NCBI GenBank assembly: GCA_964591565.1
Contig: CAZQEC010000003.1
Location: forward strand, 1-45,643
DNA length: 45,643 nucleotides
DNA from: CAZQEC01 sp964591565
GTDB lineage: Bacteria > Patescibacteriota > UBA1384 > CAJBMM01
Direction of reading: 5' to 3'
Made by a program: the position numbers and the translations under genes. Under the pieces are notes generated by a model. The model made no database searches. It was given only the letters and a program-made list of their open reading frames with translations, and was not told the origin of the DNA. How positions within the stretch are numbered: the stretch's first letter is position 1; each line of letters begins with the position of its first letter. Below are positions 8,101 to 16,960 of this stretch, in pieces.

Positions 8101-8990
8101 AACTATTAGTTAGTGGCGCCACCGGATTTATTGGCCGTCATCTAATCGAAAGATTAATCAAGGAGCGACACCACGTCGTGGCGATTGTGCGCCCTACTAC
8201 CAACGCAGACTGGTTAAAATCCGTGAAGATAAAAATAAATATTTTTGACGGCAATATGGACAATTTGATTACGTTTATGTCCAAAGAAAAATTTGATGGG
8301 GTCATACATTTAGCCTCACTATTTTTGGCAAAACACAAATCGAGCGATGTAATCGAACTAATCAATTCGAACGTCGGTTTTTCCGCCACACTGCTAGAGG
8401 CATCGGTCAGTAGTCAGACGGCATGGTTTATTAATACAGGCACCTTTTGGCAACATTATCAGAATAAACAATATTCGCCGGTCAATTTGTATTCCGCTAC
8501 CAAACAAGCGTTTGAAAGCATCGCCCAATATTATATTGAAACTGCAAACATAAATTTTGTGACCATTAAGTTATGTGACACTTTCGGACCAGGGGACACT
8601 CGACCAAAGGTGATGAACCTGTGGTCCAAAATAAGCTCGACTGGCGAAGCGTTGGATATGTCGCCCGGGGAGCAAATAATTGATATTAGTTTTGTGGACA
8701 ATGTAGTCGACGGATATGATAGAATGATTGAAATACTGTCGCGCGACAAAAAAAAGTCGCTCAATGGACACAGTTTTGCCATTAGCTCACCGGAACGTAT
8801 GACACTGAAACAACTTTCGGCGGTTTTTGAGCGCGTGACCAAGAAAAAATTAAACCTTAACTGGGGCAAAATGGCGTATCGTCCGCGTGAAGTTATGACA
8901 CCATGGGAGCGAGGACAAACTATTCCCGGCTGGAAATCTAAAATCAGCATCGCCGAAGGCATAAAAAGGACATTTAATGTCACATCATAA
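8097..8990 (+). CDS. SDR reductase/epimerase, CDP-abequose/ascarylose synthase-like
   Basis: A 297-residue extended SDR protein with the N-terminal GATGFIG nucleotide-binding motif and the active-site tyrosine/lysine pair in YSATK. The segment NTGTFWQHY before the YxxxK is typical of RfbJ-like CDP-abequose and CDP-paratose synthases, which reduce the 4-keto group of CDP-3,6-dideoxyhexuloses. ATG 8097 shares ATGA with the previous stop. Its place at the end of the rfbH-F-G-epimerase series suggests that it makes the final CDP-dideoxy sugar. Which stereoisomer results cannot be read from the sequence. Confidence 0.75.
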   Translation: MKLLVSGATGFIGRHLIERLIKERHHVVAIVRPTTNADWLKSVKIKINIFDGNMDNLITFMSKEKFDGVIHLASLFLAKHKSSDVIELINSNVGFSATLLEASVSSQTAWFINTGTFWQHYQNKQYSPVNLYSATKQAFESIAQYYIETANINFVTIKLCDTFGPGDTRPKVMNLWSKISSTGEALDMSPGEQIIDISFVDNVVDGYDRMIEILSRDKKKSLNGHSFAISSPERMTLKQLSAVFERVTKKKLNLNWGKMAYRPREVMTPWERGQTIPGWKSKISIAEGIKRTFNVTS

Positions 8991-10440
8991 CCACCAACCC
9001 CCCCTTTTAAGCGTCTGCATTCCAACTTACGAAATGCATGGTTTGGGTGATAAATTTCTCAAAACTATTTTCGATTCATTGACAAAACAAACTTTTCAAG
9101 ACTTTGATGTCATTATATCTGACAACTCCGCAACGAATGTCATAAAAAAAGTGTGTGATGTTTACAAAAATAAATTAACCATTCATTACTACAAAAATCA
9201 TGACCAGGCTCGAGGCATGGCGACTAATATCAATAACAGTATCAAAAAAGCGACTGGCCAATTAATTAAAATACTTTTTCTGGACGATCTCCTGTACGAC
9301 AACAGCTCATTGGAGCTAATTGTGAAAAATTTTGATTTAAAAAAAGACCACTGGCTGATTAGTGGCTACACTCATACCAAAGATGGTGTTTCGTTTTTTA
9401 AGCCACAGCGTCCATCTTACAATGATCAGATTCACCTGGGCGAAAACTCCATTGGATGCCCATCTGTGCTGACAATAAAAAACTCAAACCCGCTTCTTTT
9501 CGACGTTCGTCTAAAATGGTTTGTTGATTGTGATTATTATAAGCGGTACCACGACAAATTCGGGGCGCCCAAAGTGCTCAAAAAGACCACCGCGGTCATT
9601 CGCATGGGCGAGCACCAGGTTACCAATACGGAGATAAATGATACGATCAAAAAAACCGAACACCAATATTTAGTGAGAAAACACAAGCCCGCAAAAAAAG
9701 GCAATTTGAATCTGAAAAATGTCACGCTTGTCGCCGTCTCTGGCATTAATCCCGCAGGAGCGGTGCGGGCTTTAGAATTATCAATGAAAGGGATAGACTA
9801 CTACGACGTCGTGTTAATATCGCATCATCGACCGCCAGTTTTGCCGGAAAAAATTACCTTCAGGCAATGCCTACCAACCGAATTAGCGAGCAAAGATCCC
9901 AAAAATAAGGATGATTATAGCCGTTTTATGGCTTACGAATTATGCCATTACATTGACAGCGACTATTGCCTGATCGTGCATAACGACGCCTATGTGCTTC
10001 GACCATACAGGTGGAGTGATCAGTTTTTCGACTACGATTACATCGGTGCGCCGTGGCCAGCTGGAGTCCATTTTACCAAAGAGGGCGTCAATGTGCGCGT
10101 GGGCAATGGCGGATTCTCATTTCGTAGCCGAAAAATGCTGAACGCGCTCAACGATTTTAACCTGCCATTCACCGACGCCGGCACTGGTTATTTCAATGAG
10201 GACGGCATTATGTGCGTATACTATCGCAAGCAATTGGAGGATAATGGGATTAAGTTTGCTCCTGTGCCACTGGCTTCGCGTTTTAGCCACGAGGTTGACT
10301 GCCCTGATTCTGATGCAAAACCGTTTGGATTTCACAACAATAAGAAAGTTGTGCCATTTTTGCGGCGTCAAAATAAGAGCGCCATCCTAAAATTTCATCC
10401 AGTCAGACGCATCTTGGGCAAAGTTCTGCGCCGAGCGTAG
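8977..10440 (+). CDS. Two-domain glycosyltransferase: GT2 plus DUF5672
   Basis: A 487-residue fusion. Residues 1-~235 are a GT-A GT2 enzyme (LSVCIPTYE, FDVIISDNS, and the acidic LFLDD). From about residue 246 (NLKNVTLVAVSG) to about 455 there is a DUF5672 domain with IDSDYCLIVHNDAYVL, DYDYIGAPW and VGNGGFSFRS, typical of a family associated with glycan synthesis. The start overlaps the preceding gene by 14 bases. The two domains may add successive sugars. No membrane segments are seen, so it presumably acts on the cytoplasmic face. Confidence 0.85.
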   Translation: MSHHNHQPPLLSVCIPTYEMHGLGDKFLKTIFDSLTKQTFQDFDVIISDNSATNVIKKVCDVYKNKLTIHYYKNHDQARGMATNINNSIKKATGQLIKILFLDDLLYDNSSLELIVKNFDLKKDHWLISGYTHTKDGVSFFKPQRPSYNDQIHLGENSIGCPSVLTIKNSNPLLFDVRLKWFVDCDYYKRYHDKFGAPKVLKKTTAVIRMGEHQVTNTEINDTIKKTEHQYLVRKHKPAKKGNLNLKNVTLVAVSGINPAGAVRALELSMKGIDYYDVVLISHHRPPVLPEKITFRQCLPTELASKDPKNKDDYSRFMAYELCHYIDSDYCLIVHNDAYVLRPYRWSDQFFDYDYIGAPWPAGVHFTKEGVNVRVGNGGFSFRSRKMLNALNDFNLPFTDAGTGYFNEDGIMCVYYRKQLEDNGIKFAPVPLASRFSHEVDCPDSDAKPFGFHNNKKVVPFLRRQNKSAILKFHPVRRILGKVLRRA

Positions 10441-10496
10441 AACCCTTGCTTGTCATATCACTATATAATTTATCAACCTTCAAGGATGTAAATAAA

Positions 10497-11285
10497 ATGA
10501 ACATTAAAGAAATAAAACACGGGTGGGAAAAATGTCCGGACGACAACGCTGAAGCATATATTTCTAAATGCGAACTTTTCTCTAAAAGTGACAGTCATTT
10601 TGCAAATTTTCGGAGAGACCCTGACTACGGTAAAATTCTTGAAGGTGGCGAGGAAATTGTGGGTGAAATGGCACTCAAAAGCATTGCAAAGTTAGATTTA
10701 CCGGTGTTATTAAAAAATTTGGCCAGATTTAAAGAAAATGATATTTACGGCAATCCAATTCTGCGACATTACAAATTGACTGGCGAAATTTCACCGACCA
10801 CATTAAGATATGTTAATAATTGTCTGGAAATAAAAAAATTAATTAAAGATTTTGAACCGAAGAAAATTGTTGAAGTTGGTGGTGGTTATGGCGGACTATG
10901 TAAAACTATGAGCGTGTTATATGCTTTTGACGAATATATTTTGATTGATTTGCCACCGGTGATAGAGTTGTGCAAAAAGTATCTCGATAATTTTTCAGAT
11001 ATCAAAGAGAAAATTACTTATGTATACTGTGATAACTTAGAAGAGATAGAAAAAATTAAGAACACGGATTTATTTATTAGCGATTCCGCTTTTGCCGAAT
11101 GTGATTTGGCCACTCAGAAAATATATACCAAAATTGCAGTAAATTCAAAATTTGTTTACGTCACTTTTAATGCGTTGCACATCGGTAACGCTGATCAGGA
11201 AATGAAGATATTTATGAACAGTTTTGGATCAAGAAGAGTTAATTCATATCAATCGTGGGACAAAACAGTCGTCACTGTACAATAA
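10497..11285 (+). CDS. Putative sugar O-methyltransferase
   Basis: A 262-residue SAM-dependent methyltransferase. The AdoMet loop is IVEVGGGYGGLCKTM, followed by DEYILIDLPP with the acidic residue that binds ribose. This pattern is that of the putative sugar O-methyltransferase family linked to polysaccharide loci. The upstream in-frame TTG 10446 is rejected because ATG 10497 has AAGGA eleven bases before it. It probably methylates a sugar of the exported glycan. Confidence 0.75.
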   Translation: MNIKEIKHGWEKCPDDNAEAYISKCELFSKSDSHFANFRRDPDYGKILEGGEEIVGEMALKSIAKLDLPVLLKNLARFKENDIYGNPILRHYKLTGEISPTTLRYVNNCLEIKKLIKDFEPKKIVEVGGGYGGLCKTMSVLYAFDEYILIDLPPVIELCKKYLDNFSDIKEKITYVYCDNLEEIEKIKNTDLFISDSAFAECDLATQKIYTKIAVNSKFVYVTFNALHIGNADQEMKIFMNSFGSRRVNSYQSWDKTVVTVQ

Positions 11286-11293
11286 AGGAAATT

Positions 11294-11983
11294 ATGGCAC
11301 AATATGATAAAACCAAGCACGGCAGTCTAAAGTTCAACTTTGATGCCTCACGTAAAATTGACAAAAATTACTCTCAGGCATACCAAGATATGTTTGTATT
11401 AACGATGCTCAACGGTAAACGAAAAGGTACATATTTGGAGATCGGTGCCTACGACCCGACTTCTATTAGTAATACATATTTGCTGGAAAAAAATTATCGC
11501 TGGCGGGGCGTGTCGATTGATATTGAAGAACACTTAGTGAAAGATTTTAAGAGAAAAAGACGTAATCAGTTTGTGTTATCTGACGCCCTAGCGCTTGATT
11601 ATGAAGCGTTACTAATCAAAAATCGATTCGATAAACAGATTGACTATCTTTCAATCGATATTGAGCCAAAAACACAAACCTTAGAGTGCTTAAAAAAACT
11701 GCCATTAGATAAATATCGCTTTTCGGTTATTACCTATGAAACCGATTATTATGATGATAGCGAGGGTCGCGAGGCGGCGGAGCGGGTCAGAAAAGAGTCT
11801 CGTCAAGTGTTAACATCGCACGGCTATTTAATGATAGTCGGCAATATCGCCAACCTCGGACCAAACGACGTTTTTGAGGATTGGTACGTCGATCCGCAAG
11901 TCATTGATCCGAAAATTATTGAGATATTTAAATTCGCCGGGGATTTTAACGACGCCGCTGAAAAGTACATGTTGGCAGAATAG
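11294..11983 (+). CDS. FkbM-type methyltransferase
   Basis: A 229-residue protein with the FkbM order of motifs: SQAYQDMFVLTMLN, the SAM loop TYLEIGAYDPTSISNTYLLE, the acidic GVSIDIE, and the DYLSIDIEPKTQTLE motif with its conserved acidic residues. FkbM proteins in polysaccharide clusters methylate sugar hydroxyls. ATG 11294 has AAAGGA at a good distance; the longer reading from 11255 would overlap the preceding gene. It ends six bases before the next gene. Confidence 0.85.
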   Translation: MAQYDKTKHGSLKFNFDASRKIDKNYSQAYQDMFVLTMLNGKRKGTYLEIGAYDPTSISNTYLLEKNYRWRGVSIDIEEHLVKDFKRKRRNQFVLSDALALDYEALLIKNRFDKQIDYLSIDIEPKTQTLECLKKLPLDKYRFSVITYETDYYDDSEGREAAERVRKESRQVLTSHGYLMIVGNIANLGPNDVFEDWYVDPQVIDPKIIEIFKFAGDFNDAAEKYMLAE

Positions 11984-11989
11984 ATTTTT

Positions 11990-13930
11990 ATGATTTGTAG
12001 CGAGCTCTATAACGGACAAGGACTTGGTAATCAATTATGGAACTACGTCGTAGCCAGAATTATTGCCCAAAAAAAGGGGTGTGAATTCTCTATTTTGGGG
12101 AAGGATGAATTCAAGGGTCAGCTTTTTATGGATATAGACTTCGGCGTCACCTTAACTGGTGGTGCTTCGCCTGAAGGTGGACCGCCCTCTAAATTGCCAA
12201 ATGGTATCGTCAATTATTATCGCGAGCGCAGAGAAAACTTAATCGGTACCGATAAAGATATTTCACGCACCGATTTGAGTTTACTCAAAATCCCTGCACA
12301 CACCAAATTCGACGGCAATTGCCAGTCGACGCGATACCTTACTGGCCGTCGTCATGATATATTAAATTGGATTCGACTGAAGAATGATTACACACAATAT
12401 ACGACTGACGAGAACACCTGCGTCATTCATCTGCGTTGTGGCGACTTTGTCGGACTAAAAGACGTGTTTCTACCCCCAAGTTATTATCTGAACGCAATGA
12501 AACGCGTCGAGAAACTTAACCCGAAAGTTAAATTTGTCTGCGTCACCGATCAAAAAAACGTCGCCGAACAACTCTTGCCCGGTGTTAAAATAGTTGGCTC
12601 TGCCAATTTAAATGAAAAAGATCGATTCATGGCGTCCCATCATCACGGCGGACCGATCGGTATCGACTTTAGCTACCTGATGCACGCCAAATACTTAATT
12701 ATTCCAAACTCTAGTTTCTCGTGGTGGGCGGCCTATTTGAACCAGCGTCAGAAAATTGTGATCGCCCCTAAATATTGGGCCAGATTTAACGTCGCCGATG
12801 GTTTTTGGTCAACGTCCGATATTATCACCGACGGGTTTCTGTATGCAGATACAGACGGCAATTATTTCACTGCGAAGCAGTGTTGGGCTGAAAAGACAGA
12901 GTTCGAAGCCAACCATCAAGACTCTTTTGTCGTCACGGACACAATAAACGCGGTCAAGGTGGCACAGAAAAAACAGCCACCCATTCTGAACATCGCCCGC
13001 AAAATTAATGATTTTATATTCAAAAATCACACCAAAACCCCGCCTCTAGGCGCGTCCGAAATCGCCCAATATCGCCAAAACATTAAGATATATGATGTTT
13101 TCACCTTTTTTAACGAACTTGAGCTATTAGAAATGCACTTAAATATTCTGGCGCCGTATGTTGATTATTTTGTCATTATTGAATGCACTGAAACTTTTTC
13201 CGGACTGCCAAAAAAACTGTTTTTTCAAGAAAACCAAGCTAGATTCAAAAAATTTAAGCATAAGATTATTCATTATGTGACCAACGATGCCCCAGCTAGT
13301 GAAAATGATCTGCGACAGCGATTACAAAACCCACAATTAAGTGATTTGGATCGCGAAATTATTAATCACGCCTTAACCAGCGACAACGTGCCAAAGGGAC
13401 AGCTACATTGGTTGAAAGAGTTTTACCAAAAAGAATCGATTAAGAAAGCGTTAGTTAACCTATCTGATAACGACGTCTGCTTTGTCGGCGATGTTGACGA
13501 AATCTGGAACCCGCATGCGATGATTGATTTTTCCAGAGACGATATTTTTAAACTTAAGCAAGATGTATACGTGTATTATTTAAATAATCGCTCCTCAGAG
13601 CCGTGGGCGGGCACTTTGGTCACCAAATATAAAAATATTAAGAACGGTTGTCTCAACCACTTAAGAACGGTCAGCAAAACTAAATACACATACATTGAAA
13701 ACGGCGGTTGGCATTTTACAAATCAAGGTGGCGCTGATCAAATTCGGCGCAAGCTTGAGTCCTATGGGCATCAGGAGTTTAATAATGACGACATCAAATC
13801 AAAAATCGAAGATAAAATAAGTGGCAATAAAGATTTTATTGGTCGCAACTTTCAATTTTGGATTGATCAATCGAGTTTGCCAAAATACATTTTAGATCAT
13901 AAAGAAAAATATAAGCGTTTTTTCAAATGA
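11990..13930 (+). CDS. Fused glycosyltransferase: GT11-like fucosyltransferase plus GT17-like domain
   Basis: This 646-residue protein joins two families. The N-terminal ~310 residues resemble alpha-1,2-fucosyltransferases (GT11): GQGLGNQLWNYVVA near the start, HLRCGDFV for the donor motif HxRRGDY, and NSSFSWWAAYL. From about residue 366 (KIYDVFTFFNELELLEMHL) to the end it resembles GT17, the family of beta-1,4-GlcNAc transferase III, with FVGDVDEIWNP, YYLNNRSSEPW and GGWHFTNQGG. The donor motif HLRCGD replaces the first Arg-Gly pair with Arg-Cys-Gly, a slight departure. The enzyme would add two residues in succession; the order is unknown. Confidence 0.85.
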   Translation: MICSELYNGQGLGNQLWNYVVARIIAQKKGCEFSILGKDEFKGQLFMDIDFGVTLTGGASPEGGPPSKLPNGIVNYYRERRENLIGTDKDISRTDLSLLKIPAHTKFDGNCQSTRYLTGRRHDILNWIRLKNDYTQYTTDENTCVIHLRCGDFVGLKDVFLPPSYYLNAMKRVEKLNPKVKFVCVTDQKNVAEQLLPGVKIVGSANLNEKDRFMASHHHGGPIGIDFSYLMHAKYLIIPNSSFSWWAAYLNQRQKIVIAPKYWARFNVADGFWSTSDIITDGFLYADTDGNYFTAKQCWAEKTEFEANHQDSFVVTDTINAVKVAQKKQPPILNIARKINDFIFKNHTKTPPLGASEIAQYRQNIKIYDVFTFFNELELLEMHLNILAPYVDYFVIIECTETFSGLPKKLFFQENQARFKKFKHKIIHYVTNDAPASENDLRQRLQNPQLSDLDREIINHALTSDNVPKGQLHWLKEFYQKESIKKALVNLSDNDVCFVGDVDEIWNPHAMIDFSRDDIFKLKQDVYVYYLNNRSSEPWAGTLVTKYKNIKNGCLNHLRTVSKTKYTYIENGGWHFTNQGGADQIRRKLESYGHQEFNNDDIKSKIEDKISGNKDFIGRNFQFWIDQSSLPKYILDHKEKYKRFFK

Positions 13931-14934
13931 AAACATACCTGCTTGACCCGTTTGGCGAACCAGCTTTCATGAACAATGTCATCTTTGAGAGCCCATACGG
14001 CGTCTTTCGGGAAATTCTGCGCCAAAAGAAAATTGACCTGCAAACTTACGACAAAGGTAATATAGCCAAAGCGGATAAAATATTGTGCTTTAATTATCAC
14101 AAGTCGTTTTTAAATCTATGTCAGTCGGCGGGCGTTCCAAAAGAGAAAATGGTCCTTTTCATCTTCGAGCCAAGCGTCATAATTCCTGAACAATATCACC
14201 CTGCCGTGTGGGATAATTATGGCACTATTTTTACGGTTCGAGACGATTTAGTGCAAAAATATGGTTTTCACAAGTTTGTCTGGCCACAAGGTGGATCATA
14301 TATCAACAGAAAATTATTGGGCTTTGAGGAGCGAAAGTATTTAATTTTAATCAACGGTAATCATTACAGTTACGAGCCAAACGAACTCTACACTTTGCGC
14401 CGACGAGCCATTCGCTTTTTCGAAAAAAAGCCTGATTTTGATCTGTATGGTCGTGATTGGAATAAAAAAATAATCGTTATATCGCCACGTAATATCAGAG
14501 GCGCGCTGAAGAATCGGGCGCCACTAGCCCTGATGTTAAATATCTTGGACACTCTGCGTGGCTATTCGTCTTATCGCGGCAGTGTCGATAATAAATATGA
14601 TACTTTGGAGCAATATAAGTACTGCCTCTGTTTCGAAAACGAGCGTGAGGCCCCAGGTTATTTTACCGAGAAGATATTTGACTGTTTTTTCACCGGTACA
14701 GTGCCAATTTATTACGGTGCTTCAAACGTCGAAGAATATATACCGAAAGACTGCTTTATTGACTTAAGACATTTTGATAATTTTGCCATGCTTGATGATT
14801 ATCTGCGCCATATAGATCAGGTCACATTTGCTAAATTGCAAAAAGCAGGCCAAAGGTATATCCACTCTAAAAAATTCACTGAAACATGGTTAGCCGAGGC
14901 CGCTTTTACCAAAATCGCGGCGCAATTAGATTAG
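13927..14934 (+). CDS. GT10 alpha-1,3/1,4-fucosyltransferase
   Basis: A 335-residue protein ending in the family signature of Lewis-type fucosyltransferases: YKYCLCFENEREAPGYFTEK, then FDCFFTGTVPIYYGASNVEEYIP, which builds the GDP-fucose site. It starts with ATGA overlapping the previous stop, so translation is coupled to the GT11-GT17 gene. With two GT11 domains nearby it predicts Lewis-like difucosylated structures. GDP-fucose synthesis genes (gmd, fcl) are not in the window. Confidence 0.88.
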   Translation: MKTYLLDPFGEPAFMNNVIFESPYGVFREILRQKKIDLQTYDKGNIAKADKILCFNYHKSFLNLCQSAGVPKEKMVLFIFEPSVIIPEQYHPAVWDNYGTIFTVRDDLVQKYGFHKFVWPQGGSYINRKLLGFEERKYLILINGNHYSYEPNELYTLRRRAIRFFEKKPDFDLYGRDWNKKIIVISPRNIRGALKNRAPLALMLNILDTLRGYSSYRGSVDNKYDTLEQYKYCLCFENEREAPGYFTEKIFDCFFTGTVPIYYGASNVEEYIPKDCFIDLRHFDNFAMLDDYLRHIDQVTFAKLQKAGQRYIHSKKFTETWLAEAAFTKIAAQLD

Positions 14935-14942
14935 GAATTACG

Positions 14943-15797
14943 ATGATTATGATGAAAATGCAAGGCGGACTTGGTAATCAGCTATTTCAATACAGTCTCG
15001 GTCGTCATTTGGCGTATAAAAATAAGACTGAATTATTGTTAGATATTAGCTGGTACGCCGCTATTCCAGATCGGCAATATGATTTAGACGTTTTCAACAT
15101 TTCTGCTTCGATTGCCAGCACAAAAGAGATTCGTGCCATAAAAGGCAGTTTATTGGCGAAAATAAGGCAACATTTCAGACCCAATGCTAGCATCCCGATC
15201 GTTCGCGAGCAATCGTTTCGATTCGACCCTGCTATTTTAGATATTCACACGAGCGTCTATTTAGAGGGTTACTGGCAAAGTGCCAAATATTTTACTGATA
15301 TCGCCGATATCATTCGTCGCGATCTAACGCTCAAGCATAATCCCACTGGCAAAAACGCCACCTTATTCAAGCAGATACAGGATTCAACCGCTGTTTCGCT
15401 TCATGTGCGAAGAGGTGATTACGTGACCAATAAGCGGTTCAATCAATATCACGGAGTTACCTCACTCGACTATTATAGACAAGCCGTTGATCTGATCGCA
15501 AAAAAAGTATCCAAACCACACTTTTATATCTTTTCGGACGATCCAAAATGGGTTGAAAATAACATTAAATTACATTTTCCTACCACATTTGTAACCCATA
15601 ATGGCGACAGATCCGAGGAGGACTTACGTCTGATGTCGCATTGCCAACATTTTATCATCGCCAACTCCACTTTCAGCTGGTGGGGAGCGTGGTTGTCAAA
15701 AAATCCACAAAAAACGGTCATAGCGCCAAAAGCGTGGTTTAACCAAAAAAATGCCGATACGAAGCATTTAATTCCTCAAAGTTGGGTGAGATTATAA
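14943..15797 (+). CDS. GT11 alpha-1,2-fucosyltransferase
   Basis: The 284 residues carry the complete GT11 pattern: MQGGLGNQLFQYSLGRHLA at the N-terminus, the donor motif HVRRGDYV, FYIFSDDPKWV, and ANSTFSWWGAWLS near the end. ATG 14943 is preferred because it places MKMQGGLGNQ at the start; ATG 14949 and 14952 are possible. It lies eight bases after the GT10 stop and overlaps the next gene as TAATG. It transfers fucose from GDP-fucose to a terminal galactose or similar acceptor. Confidence 0.92.
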   Translation: MIMMKMQGGLGNQLFQYSLGRHLAYKNKTELLLDISWYAAIPDRQYDLDVFNISASIASTKEIRAIKGSLLAKIRQHFRPNASIPIVREQSFRFDPAILDIHTSVYLEGYWQSAKYFTDIADIIRRDLTLKHNPTGKNATLFKQIQDSTAVSLHVRRGDYVTNKRFNQYHGVTSLDYYRQAVDLIAKKVSKPHFYIFSDDPKWVENNIKLHFPTTFVTHNGDRSEEDLRLMSHCQHFIIANSTFSWWGAWLSKNPQKTVIAPKAWFNQKNADTKHLIPQSWVRL

Positions 15798-16960
15798 TGC
15801 AACACAAAAATGAAGCCGCCCCGATGTCTAAAGCCCGTGGTATCGGGCGGCTTCGAAATTGCCTCCGCTCCGCTTCGGGGCGGCCTTTACCCCAGCCTAA
15901 AGGCATGGGGTTTGCGGCCAACAATTATCAAAAAAATTATTTTGATTCTTTTCAAATAATGTTACAAAATGGCATACAAAAACTGTTTCAAAAGTGCTCG
16001 GTTACTTTAAGATTGTTTCTGTATCGGTTCGATATAAAACCTCTGACATTGCCTTCAAAAAACAAGAATAATATATTTATTTTTACTGAAATAATCAATT
16101 GCGGAAAGATTGGTAAGATAGCGATTGAAAGCTTCGTTCGCTTCCATCCTAATGCACAGTTGTGCGTTTTTGGAATGAAAGACGATTTAGCATGGATACA
16201 TCCTTCTAAAAAGCTCTCTTTGATCGACATTAGCGATCATAAAATAATTGTGCAGGGATTTCGCTCTGGCCACCTTGGCACAGCCATGCTTTGGGCAAAA
16301 TTGATCAAAGAACGAAAGGATCGGTATATTATTCACTTTGACAGTGATGTAATTTTCCGACATGAGGCACTTTCTGATATTACAAAACCCCTTAATCAAG
16401 GATTTGATCTGGTTGGATACATACGTAATTATAAGCATAACCCTAATAATCGCACTGATGTTCAACATTTACCCGATCTTACACAAACAGCCTTCTTTGG
16501 ATTCAATCGAGAGAAGATCGATTCGTTTTCACTACCCAACTTGACTAAGATGTGCCAAGGATCATATAATCCGGCGGGGCATCCAATAATTGATTTTTTT
16601 GATCCGGTAATGTTCAATATTCTTAAAAACAGAGGGAGAATTCACCATCTTTCTGCTAAAAATTATGGCGGTTGCGACTATTTAGGTCAACGAGCTAAAA
16701 ATGATTATCCTGAACTAAATAATCTAATCGATTTTGGTCATAAATACATTCATTTTTCGGCTGTCGGCAGTGGAATGAATTTTTACGAACATGAGCGTGA
16801 AATTAGTGGGGTACCTGAATCATATAAAAGCTACGCCATGGGCAAATATGCCCTTTTTTGTAAGATATTTTATAATGAGGATATTAATTACCCATTTGAC
16901 CCTGTTCTCTTTCGTAAATTTAATAAAATAAACCTAGAACCATCAGATGATAAAAAATAA
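15797..16960 (+). CDS. DxD-type glycosyltransferase with a palindromic in-frame insert
   Basis: A 387-residue protein. The region IFIFTEIINCGKIGKIAIESF, with IIHFDSDVIF and its DSD metal-binding motif, suggests a GT-A glycosyltransferase; the exact family is not recognised. The start ATG 15797 overlaps the preceding TAA (TAATG). Residues ~6-45, rich in Arg, Pro and Gly, are encoded by a GC-rich, strongly palindromic segment (15812-15910) unlike the AT-rich rest of the gene. If that segment is ignored, the protein could begin at ATG 15959, but no Shine-Dalgarno is visible there. Confidence 0.7.
   Translation: MQHKNEAAPMSKARGIGRLRNCLRSASGRPLPQPKGMGFAANNYQKNYFDSFQIMLQNGIQKLFQKCSVTLRLFLYRFDIKPLTLPSKNKNNIFIFTEIINCGKIGKIAIESFVRFHPNAQLCVFGMKDDLAWIHPSKKLSLIDISDHKIIVQGFRSGHLGTAMLWAKLIKERKDRYIIHFDSDVIFRHEALSDITKPLNQGFDLVGYIRNYKHNPNNRTDVQHLPDLTQTAFFGFNREKIDSFSLPNLTKMCQGSYNPAGHPIIDFFDPVMFNILKNRGRIHHLSAKNYGGCDYLGQRAKNDYPELNNLIDFGHKYIHFSAVGSGMNFYEHEREISGVPESYKSYAMGKYALFCKIFYNEDINYPFDPVLFRKFNKINLEPSDDKK
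15812..15910. repeat. GC-rich double palindrome inside a coding region
   Basis: GAAGCCGCCCCGAT (15812-15825) pairs with ATCGGGCGGCTTC (15842-15854) with one bulged base. A second hairpin, CCCCA-GCCT / AGGC-a-TGGGG, spans 15890-15910. The composition differs sharply from its flanks, and the reading frame stays open through the element. Confidence 0.7.

Noticed and set aside
7540..8990. dTDP-rhamnose biosynthesis operon
   Set aside because: The RmlC-like gene is alone: no rmlA, rmlB or rmlD, and its neighbours are CDP-sugar genes. A role in the CDP pathway fits better.
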